Positions 54,362 through 64,000 of a DNA stretch of 64,000 nt are shown here, piece by piece. The DNA comes from Rana temporaria (Eukaryota; Chordata; Amphibia; Anura; Ranidae). The stretch covers positions 189,555,317 to 189,619,316 of the forward strand of contig NC_053492.1 of the NCBI RefSeq assembly GCF_905171775.1. The letters are read 5' to 3'. Under the pieces are notes generated by a model. That model did not search any database. It was given only the letters and a program-made list of their open reading frames with translations, and was not told where the DNA came from. Made by a program: the position numbers and the translations under genes. Every line of letters begins with the position of its first letter. Positions within the stretch are counted from its first letter, which is position 1.

Positions 54362-55417
54362 TCACTTCGCAGTGGCCCAGGCCGGTTCTTGGGCCGAGGC
54401 CCTGAAGCGCTTAGGTGATTCTTTCCTCGGGCTTCTTTGGTCCAGGGGACGGTTAAGGGCCGGGGCCTTGGAGGGGGTCTGGTGGTTGGGGTGAGCATGC
54501 CGCGACCGTAGAAAAGCTTTGGCTTCTGAGGGGTCCTGGAAAGTCAGCTTATCGCCATTAGGGGCCTTGAGGCGCAGTATGGCAGGGAAGGCCAAGGTAA
54601 ATTTAATTTGTTGTTTGAACAGTACAGTGCAGACCTGCTGAAAGGCCTTTCGCTTCTTTGATACCTCGATGGAGTAGTCGGCAAATACTAGCACTTTTAT
54701 GCCATCGATCTGGAGCTGGCGGGCTTGCCTAAAGGAATGCAATATGAGGGACTTGTCAGCGTAGTTAGGGTATTTTGCAATAATCGGTCGCGGTGACTTG
54801 CGGTCCGAGTTGAATGCCCCATGCAATGTGCCCGTTCGACCGTGCATGGGCCTGGGAGGCCCAGCGCCTCTGGGAATGCGCTGAGCGCAGAAATCTGAAA
54901 GAGCAGAGGCTTGAAGTGATTCTGGGACACCGACGAATCGCAGGTTGCTCCTCCTTGATCTGTTTTCTAAATCGTCTAATTTCTGGAGGATGAATTGGTT
55001 TGTCTTGTCCTGTGTGTGTTCTAGGGCCTGGGTCTGATAGATTTCCTCTTCTGCGCTGGACAAGCGGTGCTCCAGCTCATTTAATCTAGAGCCATGTTCC
55101 CCTAGCTGGGCCTTTATCTGTGCCATCCCGGCGTTTACGGCCTTCTCCACCGATGCCGCAATCATGGGGGTTAGCAGGGCGGCCACGGCTTGAGCTATCC
55201 GCTCGGTGGTATTATCCCCCGCTGAGTGGGGTGAGGATGCTTGTGGAGGAGGAGAGGGGGAGATGGCGCCGCTTACCTCCATCGCAGCCGGCGCGTCTGT
55301 CGTCCGCGGAGCGGAGTAGGCCGAAGCCGGGGCCTCGATTTGCGGTTGGGCCGCCGCCGGCTGCGCCGTCTGCGCCGTGTGGCTCCGGGAGCCCGATTTC
55401 TCCACAAAGCGGTCCAT
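54362..55417 (-). CDS. L1 ORF1 protein (copy 2)
   Basis: 351 codons, nearly identical to the 51635-52690 copy, with the same shifted stretch. Differences at the protein level are Y-to-H in 'PMHGRTG' and A-to-T in 'ALEHTQDK'. It retains the L1 5'-UTR but lacks ORF2, so it could only be an ORF1-only transcription unit. Confidence 0.85.
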   Translation of the reverse strand: MDRFVEKSGSRSHTAQTAQPAAAQPQIEAPASAYSAPRTTDAPAAMEVSGAISPSPPPQASSPHSAGDNTTERIAQAVAALLTPMIAASVEKAVNAGMAQIKAQLGEHGSRLNELEHRLSSAEEEIYQTQALEHTQDKTNQFILQKLDDLENRSRRSNLRFVGVPESLQASALSDFCAQRIPRGAGPPRPMHGRTGTLHGAFNSDRKSPRPIIAKYPNYADKSLILHSFRQARQLQIDGIKVLVFADYSIEVSKKRKAFQQVCTVLFKQQIKFTLAFPAILRLKAPNGDKLTFQDPSEAKAFLRSRHAHPNHQTPSKAPALNRPLDQRSPRKESPKRFRASAQEPAWATAK

Positions 55418-55552
55418 TCTTATGCGGGGACGTGCCCAGAGGTGGAGGGGGGCTCGGATGGCTGCTCGGGCTGAATTTAAAGGCCGTTTTTTGTCATGTG
55501 GCGGGAGCTGCAGAGGAGAGCAGTCACTCCATGCGGTGCCGGAACCGGAAGT

Positions 55553-56166
55553 TTTATGGCACAGTCTTTGTACCCACAAAATATGCTTTAAAGAGACCCA
55601 ATTACCAGTTCCAGCTTTTTTTTACTTACATGTTTTACTTACACAAAGTATAATAGATACATAAAACCACTTGAGGCACACCTCGGAAAAGTAAAACAAA
55701 TGTCTATGCCATGGTTTTGATTAAAAGATTTATTGTGAAATTAAAGTCAAAGGATTCCAAGAATGGAAAGGGTTTAAAAATGTCTGACGGACAATCAATG
55801 TTAAACATCATGCTTGATTATGAACCTCGATTTCACCCAAACTTCGACAGGCTGACTCAGGCATATCAGGGCAGGTGCTGGGAGTGGCCAAAAGTTGTGT
55901 AGGCGCCAGATGTTGCATGGGAATCCACCTAATCGTAGGGATGCCAGATTACTGGTTGAACCTGTAAGGGTCAGTGATGTAGAGAGGCCACCAATGGACC
56001 ATGCAGAGGACTACAAACCTCAGGGTGGTGCAGCTGGTGTAGTCAGGTGGTGTGCCGGATGTGACTCCACCAACACAGAGCGATGTGGGACCGACTCACC
56101 ATAACATTACCTTTTGTACAAATTACCATCTTACAACGAGGCAGACAATAATTAATGTGCAAAAAC
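55553..56166. other. Flanking DNA, second copy
   Basis: Same as 52826-53439 apart from one base. It keeps 'tatggcacagtctttg', matching the left target duplication of the L1 exactly, whereas the first copy reads 'cagactttg'. Confidence 0.8.
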
Positions 56167-57325
56167 TGTGTATCGCTGGACAGCATATACCACATAAGTA
56201 TCTAAAGCAACAGGTGTAAACAATGTTAATCTATAGGTGGTAACATTCTTTTGAAACTTAATTCAATATGTGAATACACAAAAGCTATAAATGCATAGGT
56301 TGTGATAACACTGTGCCAATCATTATGGCACTGAGCATAAATTACTTATAAATATCAACAGATGAATAAACAGTGTAAAATAAAGTGACCAATTCAGCAT
56401 ATGAGGTGCAAAACAAAAAGAGTCCACAGAAAAAAGCTGGAAGTTCACAGAAAAAAAAAACTGGGAGTTATTAGCCCCTCAAGGGGGCTATGTTTATGTG
56501 AAGTAAAGAGACCCACAAAACAAAAACAAACAAATCCAGGGCAGTGTTTTGTTTTTAAAATGAATCTGATTGGTTCTGAGGAGTTTTAGACACACAGCTT
56601 AGACCACAGTGAGAAGCTCCCATGAGATTTTTCATAATGAGCCAGACAAGCAGGAAGTGTGGATATCACAGCAGAATTACAGCTAATAGTAATAGTAGTT
56701 GAAAAGGTAGAAGGCATAGTAAGTCGTAGGTTCAGGTTTATAACTTTATTTGGAAACAATCCTGCATCCAGCGATAAACTTTCATCGCCACTCTAGCCAG
56801 AGTGGGTATTGTGCACCTGGATAGGCCTCTCTCAGAAACCTAGCAGCCAGAATGTCACACGGAACTTTAGCAAAGTCTCTGCCACAGACCTTCTCAAAGA
56901 TGGAGATGTATTTGGTCCAGAATCCTTCTCAACACAGGATTAGGCACCCGGATCTCTCTTGAATAAACTTGGTAAATTCAAAACTGACAGGCGACCATCA
57001 TTCAGCCCTTCAGTAATGGTGCGTCCTTCGATGAAGCTTAAGGCTTCTCCTGAGATACCAGCCTCGTGCTCTGTACTCCCCAGACAGGTTCTTCATCGGG
57101 CGGCTTCCTCCCCCAGGACGGACAGCACAGGACCACTCTGCAACTGTAGACCCAGTCTGACTACCAGCCCTACAAGGTAGATTACAACCGCAGACCAACG
57201 TGGTCCTGGTGTCAGGAACACTTGAACACGCACCCCCGTCCATGAGGGCCACACAAGGGGGTGGTGGTATGACAGCCAGGACGGCCTCACAACGACGTCG
57301 ACCCAGTACCAATGATGTCTATCCC
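56167..57325. repeat. Unclassified, possibly LTR-like
   Basis: No gene recognised. 56730-57320 is more GC-balanced, with 'ggtttataactttatttgga', which would be AATAAA on the minus strand. The style is like a minus-strand LTR or retroelement 3' region, but paired ends or a target duplication were not found. Confidence 0.35.
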
Positions 57326-58662
57326 TTAACCACTTGACCACTGGGCACGTAAACCCACTTAATAACCAGACCAATTTTCAGCTTTCGGTGTTCTCACAAT
57401 TTGAATGACAATTACTCAGTCATACAACATTGTACCCAAATTAAATTTTCGTCCTTTTTTCACACAAATAGAGCTTTCTTTTGGTGGTATTTAATCACCG
57501 TTGGGTTTTTTATTTTTTGCGCTATAAGAGAAAAAAGAATGAAAATTCTGTAAAAAAAAAAGAATTTTTCTTTGTTTCTGTTATAAAATTTAGTAAATTT
57601 TGTATTTTTTCTTCATTCTTTTGCATAAATGTGGAAGATGAAGTTACGCCGAGTAAATAGATACCCAACATGTCACCCTTCAAAATTGCACACGCTCGTG
57701 GAATGGCGCCAAACTTCGCTACCTAAGAATCCCCATAGGCAACTTTGCAGGGTATTGTGGGGTATTGCGGAGTATTGTGGGGTATTGCGGAGTATTGTGG
57801 GGTATTGCGGAGTATTGCGGGGTATTGCGGGGTATTGTGGGGTATTTTGGGGTATTGCAGCAGAGTATTTTGGGGTATTGCAGCAGAGTATTTTGGGGTA
57901 TTGCAGAGTATTGCTGGGGCATTGCAGAGTATTGACGGGGCATTGCAGAGTATTGCCGGGGCATTGCAGTGTATTGCTGGGGCATTGCAGAGTATTGCTG
58001 GGGCATTGCAGAGTATTGCTTGGGCATTGCAGAGTATTGCTTGGGCATTGCAGAGTATTGCTTGGGCATTGCAGAGTATTGCTGGGGCATTGCAGAGTAT
58101 TGCTGGGGCATTGCAGAGTATTGCTGGGGCATTGCAGAGTATTGCTTGGGCATTGCAGAGTATTGCTTGGGCATTGCAGAGTATTGCTGGGGCATTGCAG
58201 AGTATTGCTGGGGCATTGCAGAGTATTGCTGGGGCATTGCAGAGTATTGCACAGGGAGGGATGGATGGCTGGCTGGATCTGTGACTGCATGTGTCACAGA
58301 TCCAGCCCACAGCAGCTGCTGCTGCATGCGCTCTCTCCCCTCTCCTCTCTCACACTGTACCGTTCGGTACAGAGAGGAGAGGGAGGAACCGGCGTCATCA
58401 CATGACGCCGGTTTGTTTACTAGTGATCGCTCCGTCATTGAACGGAGCGATCATGTGGTAAACCGCCGCTATCAGCGGCGATTTACCGTGATCCGTGATC
58501 AGCCGGGTCCGGAGGACCCGGCGGTCACGGAGATTCCCGTGTGCGCGCCCCACAGGGCGCGCGGGAGCGCGATTCTGGGAGGACGTACATTGACGCCCTC
58601 CCAGAGTTAAGCAACCGCCTTGTAGACGTATTTCATCTATAGGGCGGTTGCTAACTGGTAAA
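57326..58662 (-). mobile_element. TTAA-family MITE expanded by a minisatellite
   Basis: TTAA at 57326-57329, then 'ccacttgaccactgggcacg', 'gagctttcttttggtggtat', 'gttacgccgagtaaatagat', and near the other end 'gggcggttgctaactggt'. The right TTAA has decayed. The 58300-58600 part holds GC-rich hairpins ('gagaggagagggaggaacc', 'cgctccgtcattgaacggag'). Confidence 0.78.
57735..58252 (+). repeat. 21-bp minisatellite with a 10-bp precursor zone
   Basis: 57745-57850 is a 10-bp alternation of 'ggtattgtgg' and 'ggtattgcgg'. From about 57900 it becomes about 16 copies of a 21-bp unit, 'gctggggcattgcagagtat' plus t. Units differ at one position (ctgg or cttg) in blocks: three cttg, three ctgg, two cttg, three ctgg. 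Because 21 is divisible by 3 and the unit has no stop, all frames stay open, explaining the 179-258 codon frames here. Confidence 0.93.
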
Positions 58663-58929
58663 GTACTCTCCCCCAGCATGCACAGCGAGGCGACCAACCC
58701 CAAACTGATTGGCTGCTGAGGAAAAAGACCCAATGCACCTTGACTTGACTGCTGCCACCCTTGGCCTGGGGTGGTACAGGCACCCCAGACAGCAATAGTG
58801 GTCACTCACAGTACAGCCATGGCTGGAACAGAGGCCCAAATTTGGCAAAAATAACACAGTCAAAGGCAACTAAATCTCTGGCCACCCTCTAAATTAAAGG
58901 CAGCACCAGCTATGAAAGTAGCAGGGCAC
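58663..58929. other. No gene recognised
   Basis: Short spacer between the MITE and the fold-back repeat. Confidence 0.4.
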
Positions 58930-60090
58930 TACACAAAATAAAAACAAAATATGTGGGGGTCCCCCCCAAATTAAATTTCAGGCCCTTCAGGTCTGGTATG
59001 GATATTAAAGGGAAAGCTGTGCCAATTTTTTTTTTTAAATGGCGTAGGGGTCCCCCTCAAAAATCCATTCCAGACCTTTATCCGAGCACGCAGCCAGGCA
59101 GGCCACAGGAAAAGAGGGGGACAAGAGACCCCCCCCCCACTGAACCGCACCAGGCCACATGCCCTCAACATGGGGAGGATGTCCCCATGTTGATGGGGAC
59201 AAGGGCCTCATTCCCACAACCCTTGCTGGTGGTTGTGGGGGTCTGCGTGCGGGGGGCTTATCGGAATATGGAAACCCCCTTTAACAAAGGGGGCCTCCAG
59301 ATCCCACCTCCCATGTGAATTGGTAAGGGGTACTGTACCCCTATCATTTCACTAAAAAAAATGATAAAAAAGAAAAAAAAAACACACACAACTTGGGAAA
59401 AGTCCTTTAATATAATAAAAAAAAAACAGCACCGTAAACCTTCTACGAGTCCGACCCGCCGTTATGAACGATACAGCCTCCTCCAAAGCAGGCACCCGGC
59501 TGAATAACGCGTGACCCGTCTGACAGTTCTCTTATAACCGAGGGCAGGGTCACCCGTCACGTGGATGGGTGACCCCCGCCCCCCTCTGATGCAACAGGGT
59601 AATGCTGGGGATACCCAGTGATGTGTAGTACAATGTACCCCTTACCAATTCACATAGGGGGGCCCGGATATGGAGGCCCTCTTTGTTAAAGGGGGATTCC
59701 AGATTCCGATAAGCCCCTCGCTCACAGACCCCCGCAACCACCGGGCAAGGGTTGTGAGGATGAGGCCCTTGTCCTCATCAACATGGGGACATCCCCCCCA
59801 TGTTGAGGGCATGTGGCCTGGTACGGTTTAGGAGGGGGGCGCTCTCTCATCCCCCTTTTTCCTGTGGCCTGCCAGGTTGCTTGCTTGGATAAGGGTCTGG
59901 TATGGATTTTTGGGGGAACCCCACATTTATTTTGGTGCGGGGTTCCCCTTAAAATCCATACCAGCCCTGACGGGTCTGGTATGGATTTTTGGGGGGCACC
60001 CCTACGCCATTTTTTGGAGGGGCCCCCACGCATTTTTTTTATTTTGTTTCGGGCTCAAAGAGCCTGGTAATGGACTAAGGGGGAACCCAT
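58930..60090. repeat. Large fold-back repeat, arms of about 400 nt
   Basis: Left arm (about 58950-59330) has 'ggtccccctcaaaaatccat', 'gccaggcaggccacaggaaa', 'acatgccctcaacatgggga' and 'gacaagggcctcattcccac'. The right arm (about 59640-60080) has their complements: 'atggatttttgggggaaccc', 'cctgtggcctgccaggttgc', 'gttgagggcatgtggcc' and 'gaggcccttgtcctc'. The centre (59380-59620) is non-repetitive. The same family appears at 6065-6160. Whether one element or two copies in opposite orientation is unresolved. Confidence 0.75.
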
Positions 60091-60199
60091 GCCGTTTTTT
60101 TTTTCAATTACTTTTATCTGTATTGCCGGGACCTGACAATTCATTATAGCTGTGAGTAGTTTGAAATTACTTTTTTTCCTTTAGAAATGTTATTTTGTG

Positions 60200-60600
60200 C
60201 AGAGACTGTTTTAAACACAGGAAACATGTGCTACTTTACAGGCATACTATAGACACCCCCTGGTACGAAGTTTAAAGGAATATTTCACTTTTATTGTTTC
60301 ACTTTAAGCATTATTAAAATCACTGCTCCCGAAAAAACTGCAGTTTTTAAAACTTTTTTTGCATTGATACATGCCCCCTGGGGCAGGACCCAGGTCCCCA
60401 AACACTTTTTATGACAATAACTTGCATATTAACCTTTAAAATTAGCACTTTTGTATCTCCCATAGACTTTTAAAGGGTGTTCTGCAGCTTTCAAATTTGC
60501 AGCTAACACCCCAAATTGTTCGCTATTCGGCCAATGTTCGACTCGAACATAAAGCTCAACCCTACTTGTAACCCAACTACATAGAAGGATATCAGCTGTC
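60200..60600 (-). repeat. CGAACA-type repeat, reversed copy
   Basis: 'ggcatactatagacaccc', 'taaaatcactgctccc', 'ttgatacatgccccctgggg' and 'ttcgactcgaacataaagct' are the reverse complement of blocks at 61900-62430. Confidence 0.7.
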
Positions 60601-61095
60601 CCTAACTCTGGAGGCAGGGGCGTCGTTAGGGCGTGGCTTGGGGGGCTGGACCCCCGAATGGGTCCCCACAAAGCCCCGAGTCTATGCCGCATCCGATCAC
60701 ATTGTTAGCCCCGAGCGTCTGGGAGTCAGGACCTGATGCCGAAGGTGGCCGAGTGCGGCCGAGTGCCATCAGCACCAAATGTCGCCGAGTATGGCCGAGT
60801 GCCATACTCGGCCTCACTCGGCTGACTCCCAGACGCTCGGGGCTAACAATGTGATCGAATGCTGCCCCGCCTTCTGGAGCCTACAGCGCCAATGGCGGGA
60901 CACGGGACGTGTGATGTCCATCATAGGTGTTGCGGGCTCCACGGCGGGAATTACAGTTCGGCCGCCGCACCACACCCCCGCTCAGGCGGGTGGCTCTCCT
61001 CGGCTCCTCTCTGACTGCCAGTGCCTGCCCTGCTGTGACCGCACACCAAGGCTGAGGCTGCTAAGGTAGGTCAGTGCACTGTGTGGATCTGTTAC

Positions 61096-61188
61096 TGATC
61101 TTTTTTTAAATGATATTACTTGTAAAAGCTCTTCATATAGGTTCACTGTGAAGAGCTTTTACAAGTAATATCATTTAAAAAAAGATCA
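61096..61188. repeat. Hairpin with 40-nt perfect arms
   Basis: 'tgatctttttttaaatgata' to 'aaaagctcttca' is exactly complementary to 61149-61188, with a 13-nt loop. It lies inside the hAT element, just before its minisatellite. Confidence 0.9.
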
Positions 61189-61212
61189 CATGTCTGTTCT
61201 TGGAAAATTCAT

Positions 61213-61560
61213 ATTCAGGTCAGGTCAGTGAGTCAGGTCAGTGGGTCAGGTCAGTTAGTCAGGTCAATGGGTCAGGTCAGTGGGTCAGGTCAGTGGGTCA
61301 GGTCAGTGGGTCAGGTCAGTGGGTTAGGTCAGTGGGTCAGGTCAGTGGGTCAGGTCAGTGGGTCAGGTCAGTGGGTCAGGTCAGTGGGTCAGGTCAGTGA
61401 GTCAGGTCAGTGGGTCAGGTCAGTATATGTAGGTCAGGTCAGTGGGTCAGGTCAGTGTATGTAGGTCAGGTCAGTGGGTCAGGTCAGTGGGTCAGGTCAG
61501 TGTATGCAGGACAGGTCAGTGTATGCAGGACAGGTCAGGTCAGTGTATGTAGGTTATGTC
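61213..61560 (+). repeat. 13-bp minisatellite (ggtcagtgggtca)
   Basis: About 20 copies of ggtcagtgggtca, with 'tatgta' or 'tatgcag' variants toward the 3' side. 66-78 codon frames reading QVSGSGQWVRSVG are its translation, not genes. Confidence 0.93.
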
Positions 61561-61889
61561 AGTGTGTGTACACACACGTAGGTCAGGGTATGTGTGTCAG
61601 GTAGGTCCCCCCGCGCCTCCCCCCCAGGTGCTGGCTTGCCTTCGGGCTGAAGCCCCTGGACTTTTTGGCACCTAGCAACGCCCCTGTCTGGAGGTAACTA
61701 TTAGGCCTAATGAGGCCGGGATCGTGCTACACAAAGAAGCCCACTTGTAGTCATCCTTCCATCTGTAGTGTTTCAAAATATAAATGACATGGCCAGAATC
61801 CTTGATAAAAGAAGGTAGTGGTGTGACAATGGGTTGTAAGAAAAAGTCCATATAGACAGAATTTTTTTATGTATTTGCAGTGGCGATTC

Positions 61890-62430
61890 AGGAGTAGGGA
61901 TGAGCCGAACACCCCCCGTTCGGTTCGCACGAGAACCTTCGAACGGACCGACCGTTCGCACGAACATTTAGAACCCCATTGACGTCTATGGGACTCGAAC
62001 GTTGTAATTCAAAAGTGCTCATTTTAAAGCCTACTATGCAAGTTATTGTCGTAAAACGTCTTTGAGAACCCGGGTCTTGCCCCAGGGAACATGTATCAAT
62101 GGAAAAAAAGTTTTAAAAACGGTAATTTTTTCTGGAGCAGTGATTTTAATGATGCTTAAATAAAAAAATAAAAAAATGAAAAATTCCTTTAAATAATGTA
62201 CCTGCTGGGTGTCTATAGTATGCCTGTGAAAACGTCTTTGAGAAACCGGGTCTTGCCCCAGGGAACATGTATCAATGAAAAAAAAGTTTTAAAAACGGTT
62301 GTTTTTTTCTGGAGCAGTGATTTTAATGATGCTTAAATAAAAAAATGTAAAATTTAAAATTTCTTTAAATATTGTACCTGCTGGGTGTCTATAGTATGTC
62401 TGTGAAGTGGCACATGTTTAGAACTGTCCC
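61890..62430 (+). repeat. CGAACA-type repeat with two tandem 173-bp units
   Basis: 'agggatgagccgaacacccc' opens the region. Then 'cgtctttgagaa(c/a)ccgggtc', 'gttttaaaaacgg', 'ctggagcagtgattttaatg' and 'ctgctgggtgtctatagtat' occur twice, at 62055-62228 and 62229-62405. The reversed partner is 60200-60600. Confidence 0.8.
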
Positions 62431-62539
62431 TGCACAAAATTAGATTACTATAAGAAAAAAGTAATTTAAAACTGCTTGCGGCTTTAATGTAATGTCTGGT
62501 CCCTGCAATATGGATGAAAATCATTGAGAAAAATTTCAC

Positions 62540-62700
62540 AGACAGTATACACACCACATAGCTTTAGGTGCAAACTGCAGAGGACACAGGTAGTACACAC
62601 CAAGTAGCTTTAGGTGCAAACTGCAGAGGACAAAGGCAGTACACACACCATGTAGCTTTATGGTGCACACTGCAGAGGACACAGGCAATACACCACGTGA
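62540..62700 (+). repeat. Three tandem units of about 49 bp
   Basis: 'tagctttaggtgcaaactgc' with 'agaggacacaggtagtacac' recurs three times, with changes (tatggtgcacactgc in the third). Confidence 0.85.
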
Positions 62701-62799
62701 GAATACTACAGCTAGCACAATCACCTGCTTGTCAGGAAATTAGGAAGAGCTGATCTAGCTAAACTATACAGTGTATAAATATATATACAACACCTGGGA

Positions 62800-62826
62800 T
62801 GCATATATATATATATATATATATAT
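62800..62826. repeat. (AT)n microsatellite
   Basis: Alternating AT run. Confidence 0.9.
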
Positions 62827-62840
62827 CCACTACACACTCT

Positions 62841-63585
62841 GGGGCAGATTCATCAATAGATACGCCGGCGGATCTCCTGATCCGCCGTCGTATCTGTGAG
62901 ACCCGACGGTCGGATCTGTGAGATCCCACCGTCGGAGCTATGCGACTGATTCATAAGAATCAGTTCCGCATAGATCTCCCTTGGATCCGACTGGTGTAAG
63001 TGACTTACACCAGTCGAATCTTAGGCTGTAATCTCCCGCCGGCCGCTAGGTGTCGTCGCGATTTTTTACCCGTCGCATATGCAAATGAGGAAAACCGCCG
63101 ATTCACGTCCGTACGCCCGCCCGTCGCTCGTTTTCTACGTCGTTTGCGTTCGGGTTTTTTCGGCGGATAGCTACCCCTGCTTCTATGAGGGGTAGCTAAT
63201 GTTAAGTATGGCCGACGTTCCCGCGCCGATTTTTAAATTTTCTACGTCGTTTGCGTACCGCGATCGGGAATACCGATGGCCGCAAACGACGTACCCACCG
63301 CAAACAATGACGTCGTAGCGACGTCATTTGGAGCATGCGCACTGGGCTTTTTCGCCCCGGCGCATGCGCAGTTAAATCGGCGCGGGAACGCGCCTGATTT
63401 AAATTGTACACTCCCCCTAGCCGCGGAATTTGCATTCCGCCGGGGGGAGTTAGGATCTGACGGTGCAGTTTGCGAGGTAAGTGCTTTATGAATCATGCAC
63501 TTGCCTCGCTAAATTGCACCGGCGGATCGTAAACCAGGTAGATCTAGCGGATCTAAAGATCCGCAGATCTATATGAATCTGCCCC
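62841..63585. mobile_element. MITE with GGGGCAGATTCAT termini
   Basis: Left GGGGCAGATTCATCAAT, right 'atatgaatctgcccc'. Interior rich in 'gatccgccg', 'cgtcgtttgcg' and similar CG motifs, with internal mirrors. Non-coding. No clear target duplication. Confidence 0.8.
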
Positions 63586-63604
63586 TGTAACTTTAACTGA
63601 CTAG

Positions 63605-63662
63605 CCTGCCTGCCTGCCTGCTCTATCTATCTACTAAAATTACACTCTCTCTCTCTCTCTTT
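63605..63662 (+). repeat. Simple repeats (CTGC)n, (CTAT)n, (CT)n
   Basis: Three adjoining short tandem runs just outside the MITE right end. Confidence 0.9.
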
Positions 63663-63689
63663 TAACCACCGTAACACACTACACAAGGC

Positions 63690-64000
63690 CAACCTGCAGG
63701 CGGCCTTTTATAGTGTGGGGCGTGTACTAAACCCCCTGAGCCATAATTGGCCAAAGCCACCCTGGCTTTGGCCAATTATGGCTCTCCGTTTATTGCAAGC
63801 TGCGATTGGCCAAGCATGCGGGTCATAGTGCATGCTTGGCCAATCATCAGCCAGCAATGCACTGCGATGCCGCAGTGAATTATGAGCTGTGAAATGTAAC
63901 TCGAATTTGGCGCGAACGGCCCAAAACATTCATAATTCAACGAACGATCGGACATACGATGTTCGAGTCGAACATGAGTTCGACTCGAATACGAACCTCG
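63690..64000. repeat. CGAACA-type repeat end with a perfect palindrome
   Basis: 63738-63784: 'gagccataattggccaaagc' pairs with 'gctttggccaattatggctc' around a short loop. The tail 'ttcgagtcgaacatgagttc' and 'gactcgaatacgaacc' is the same style as 60530-60560 and 61910-61960. It runs off the window. Confidence 0.7.

Larger units (their letters stand above)
53440..56166. repeat. Tandem duplication, copy 2 (2727 bp)
   Basis: Begins inside L1 ORF2 ('ggcctctgaacccaggaccg', as at 50712) and ends at 'gtgcaaaaac' before unique DNA. The junction base context 'aaaaac|ggcctc' shares AAC with both parental breakpoints ('gccaac|ggcctc', 'aaaaac|tgtgta'). Confidence 0.93.
60615..61686. mobile_element. Non-autonomous hAT element, perfect 8-bp duplication
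   Basis: Ends CAGGGGCGTCGTTAGG and CCTAGCAACGCCCCTG, flanked on both sides by TCTGGAGG (60607-60614 and 61687-61694). An 8-bp target duplication and CAGGGGC-type termini fit hAT. The interior holds a 'gccgagtgtggccgag'-like repeat around 60745-60835 with a mirrored 'cccgagcgtctgggagtca', a 40-bp hairpin (61096-61188) and a 13-bp minisatellite. No transposase. Confidence 0.9.

Noticed and set aside
57735..58252. Possible CRISPR-like array
   Set aside because: Repeats are contiguous with no unique spacers, and the context is eukaryotic.
57629..58610. Frames of 179-258 codons on both strands
   Set aside because: A 21-bp repeat without stops keeps every frame open; peptide repeats change with frame, so no coding signal.
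61200..61604. Gly/Ser/Val-rich repeat proteins
   Set aside because: Translation of a 13-bp minisatellite inside a hAT element.

Overview
This window is vertebrate nuclear DNA, most likely from a true frog (Ranidae or a close relative). The frog assignment is an impression from the repeat families (TTAA-flanked MITEs, PIF/Harbinger-type MITEs, Tc1, CR1 and L1-Tx1-like LINEs), not a search result. There are no prokaryotic operons, rRNA, tRNA or CRISPR arrays. Nearly everything visible is transposable-element DNA in several nested layers.

Host gene: three minus-strand exons (8931-8974, 3229-3381, 2025-2287) have canonical splice sites and matching phases. Together they encode a linker and most of a MAM domain. 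The residue pattern resembles MAM domains of zonadhesin-like sperm/egg-interaction proteins. The gene continues beyond both recognised ends, and its introns are full of repeats.

Layout. 0-9 kb: the MAM exons, a Helitron (5243-5824), hAT and TTAA MITEs, and two strong palindromes (6904-7186; 7482-7920, with arms of about 219 nt around a 1-nt centre). 9-19 kb: intergenic or intronic DNA with several MITE families. 19.3-23.8 kb: one Tc1/mariner copy split by at least four later insertions. 24-29.6 kb: decayed tandem units, a 5'-truncated L1 holding a solo LTR, and a TTAA MITE. 29.9-34.6 kb: a CR1-like LINE remnant split by three TTAA elements, one carrying a further insertion. 34.6-42 kb: more TTAA MITEs, including a self-nested set, and a truncated Tc1. 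43-44.2 kb: a minisatellite inside a likely DNA transposon. 46.5-52.8 kb: a nearly full-length minus-strand L1 with ORF1 and ORF2. 50.7-56.2 kb: a 2.73-kb tandem duplication that copies the L1 5' half plus flank. 57.3-58.7 kb: a TTAA MITE with a 21-bp minisatellite. 58.9-64 kb: fold-back repeats, a hAT element with a perfect 8-bp target duplication and internal minisatellite, and further MITEs.

The most informative signals are internal. Intact sister copies act as empty sites that confirm target duplications (TTAA, TGA). Hairpin stems inside the main TTAA MITE family change sequence between copies but stay paired. The tandem duplication has a 3-bp microhomology breakpoint. Apart from the MAM exons and the L1 ORFs, most long open frames are artefacts of stop-free minisatellites or antisense of L1. 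I did not find a clear new multi-gene biological system.
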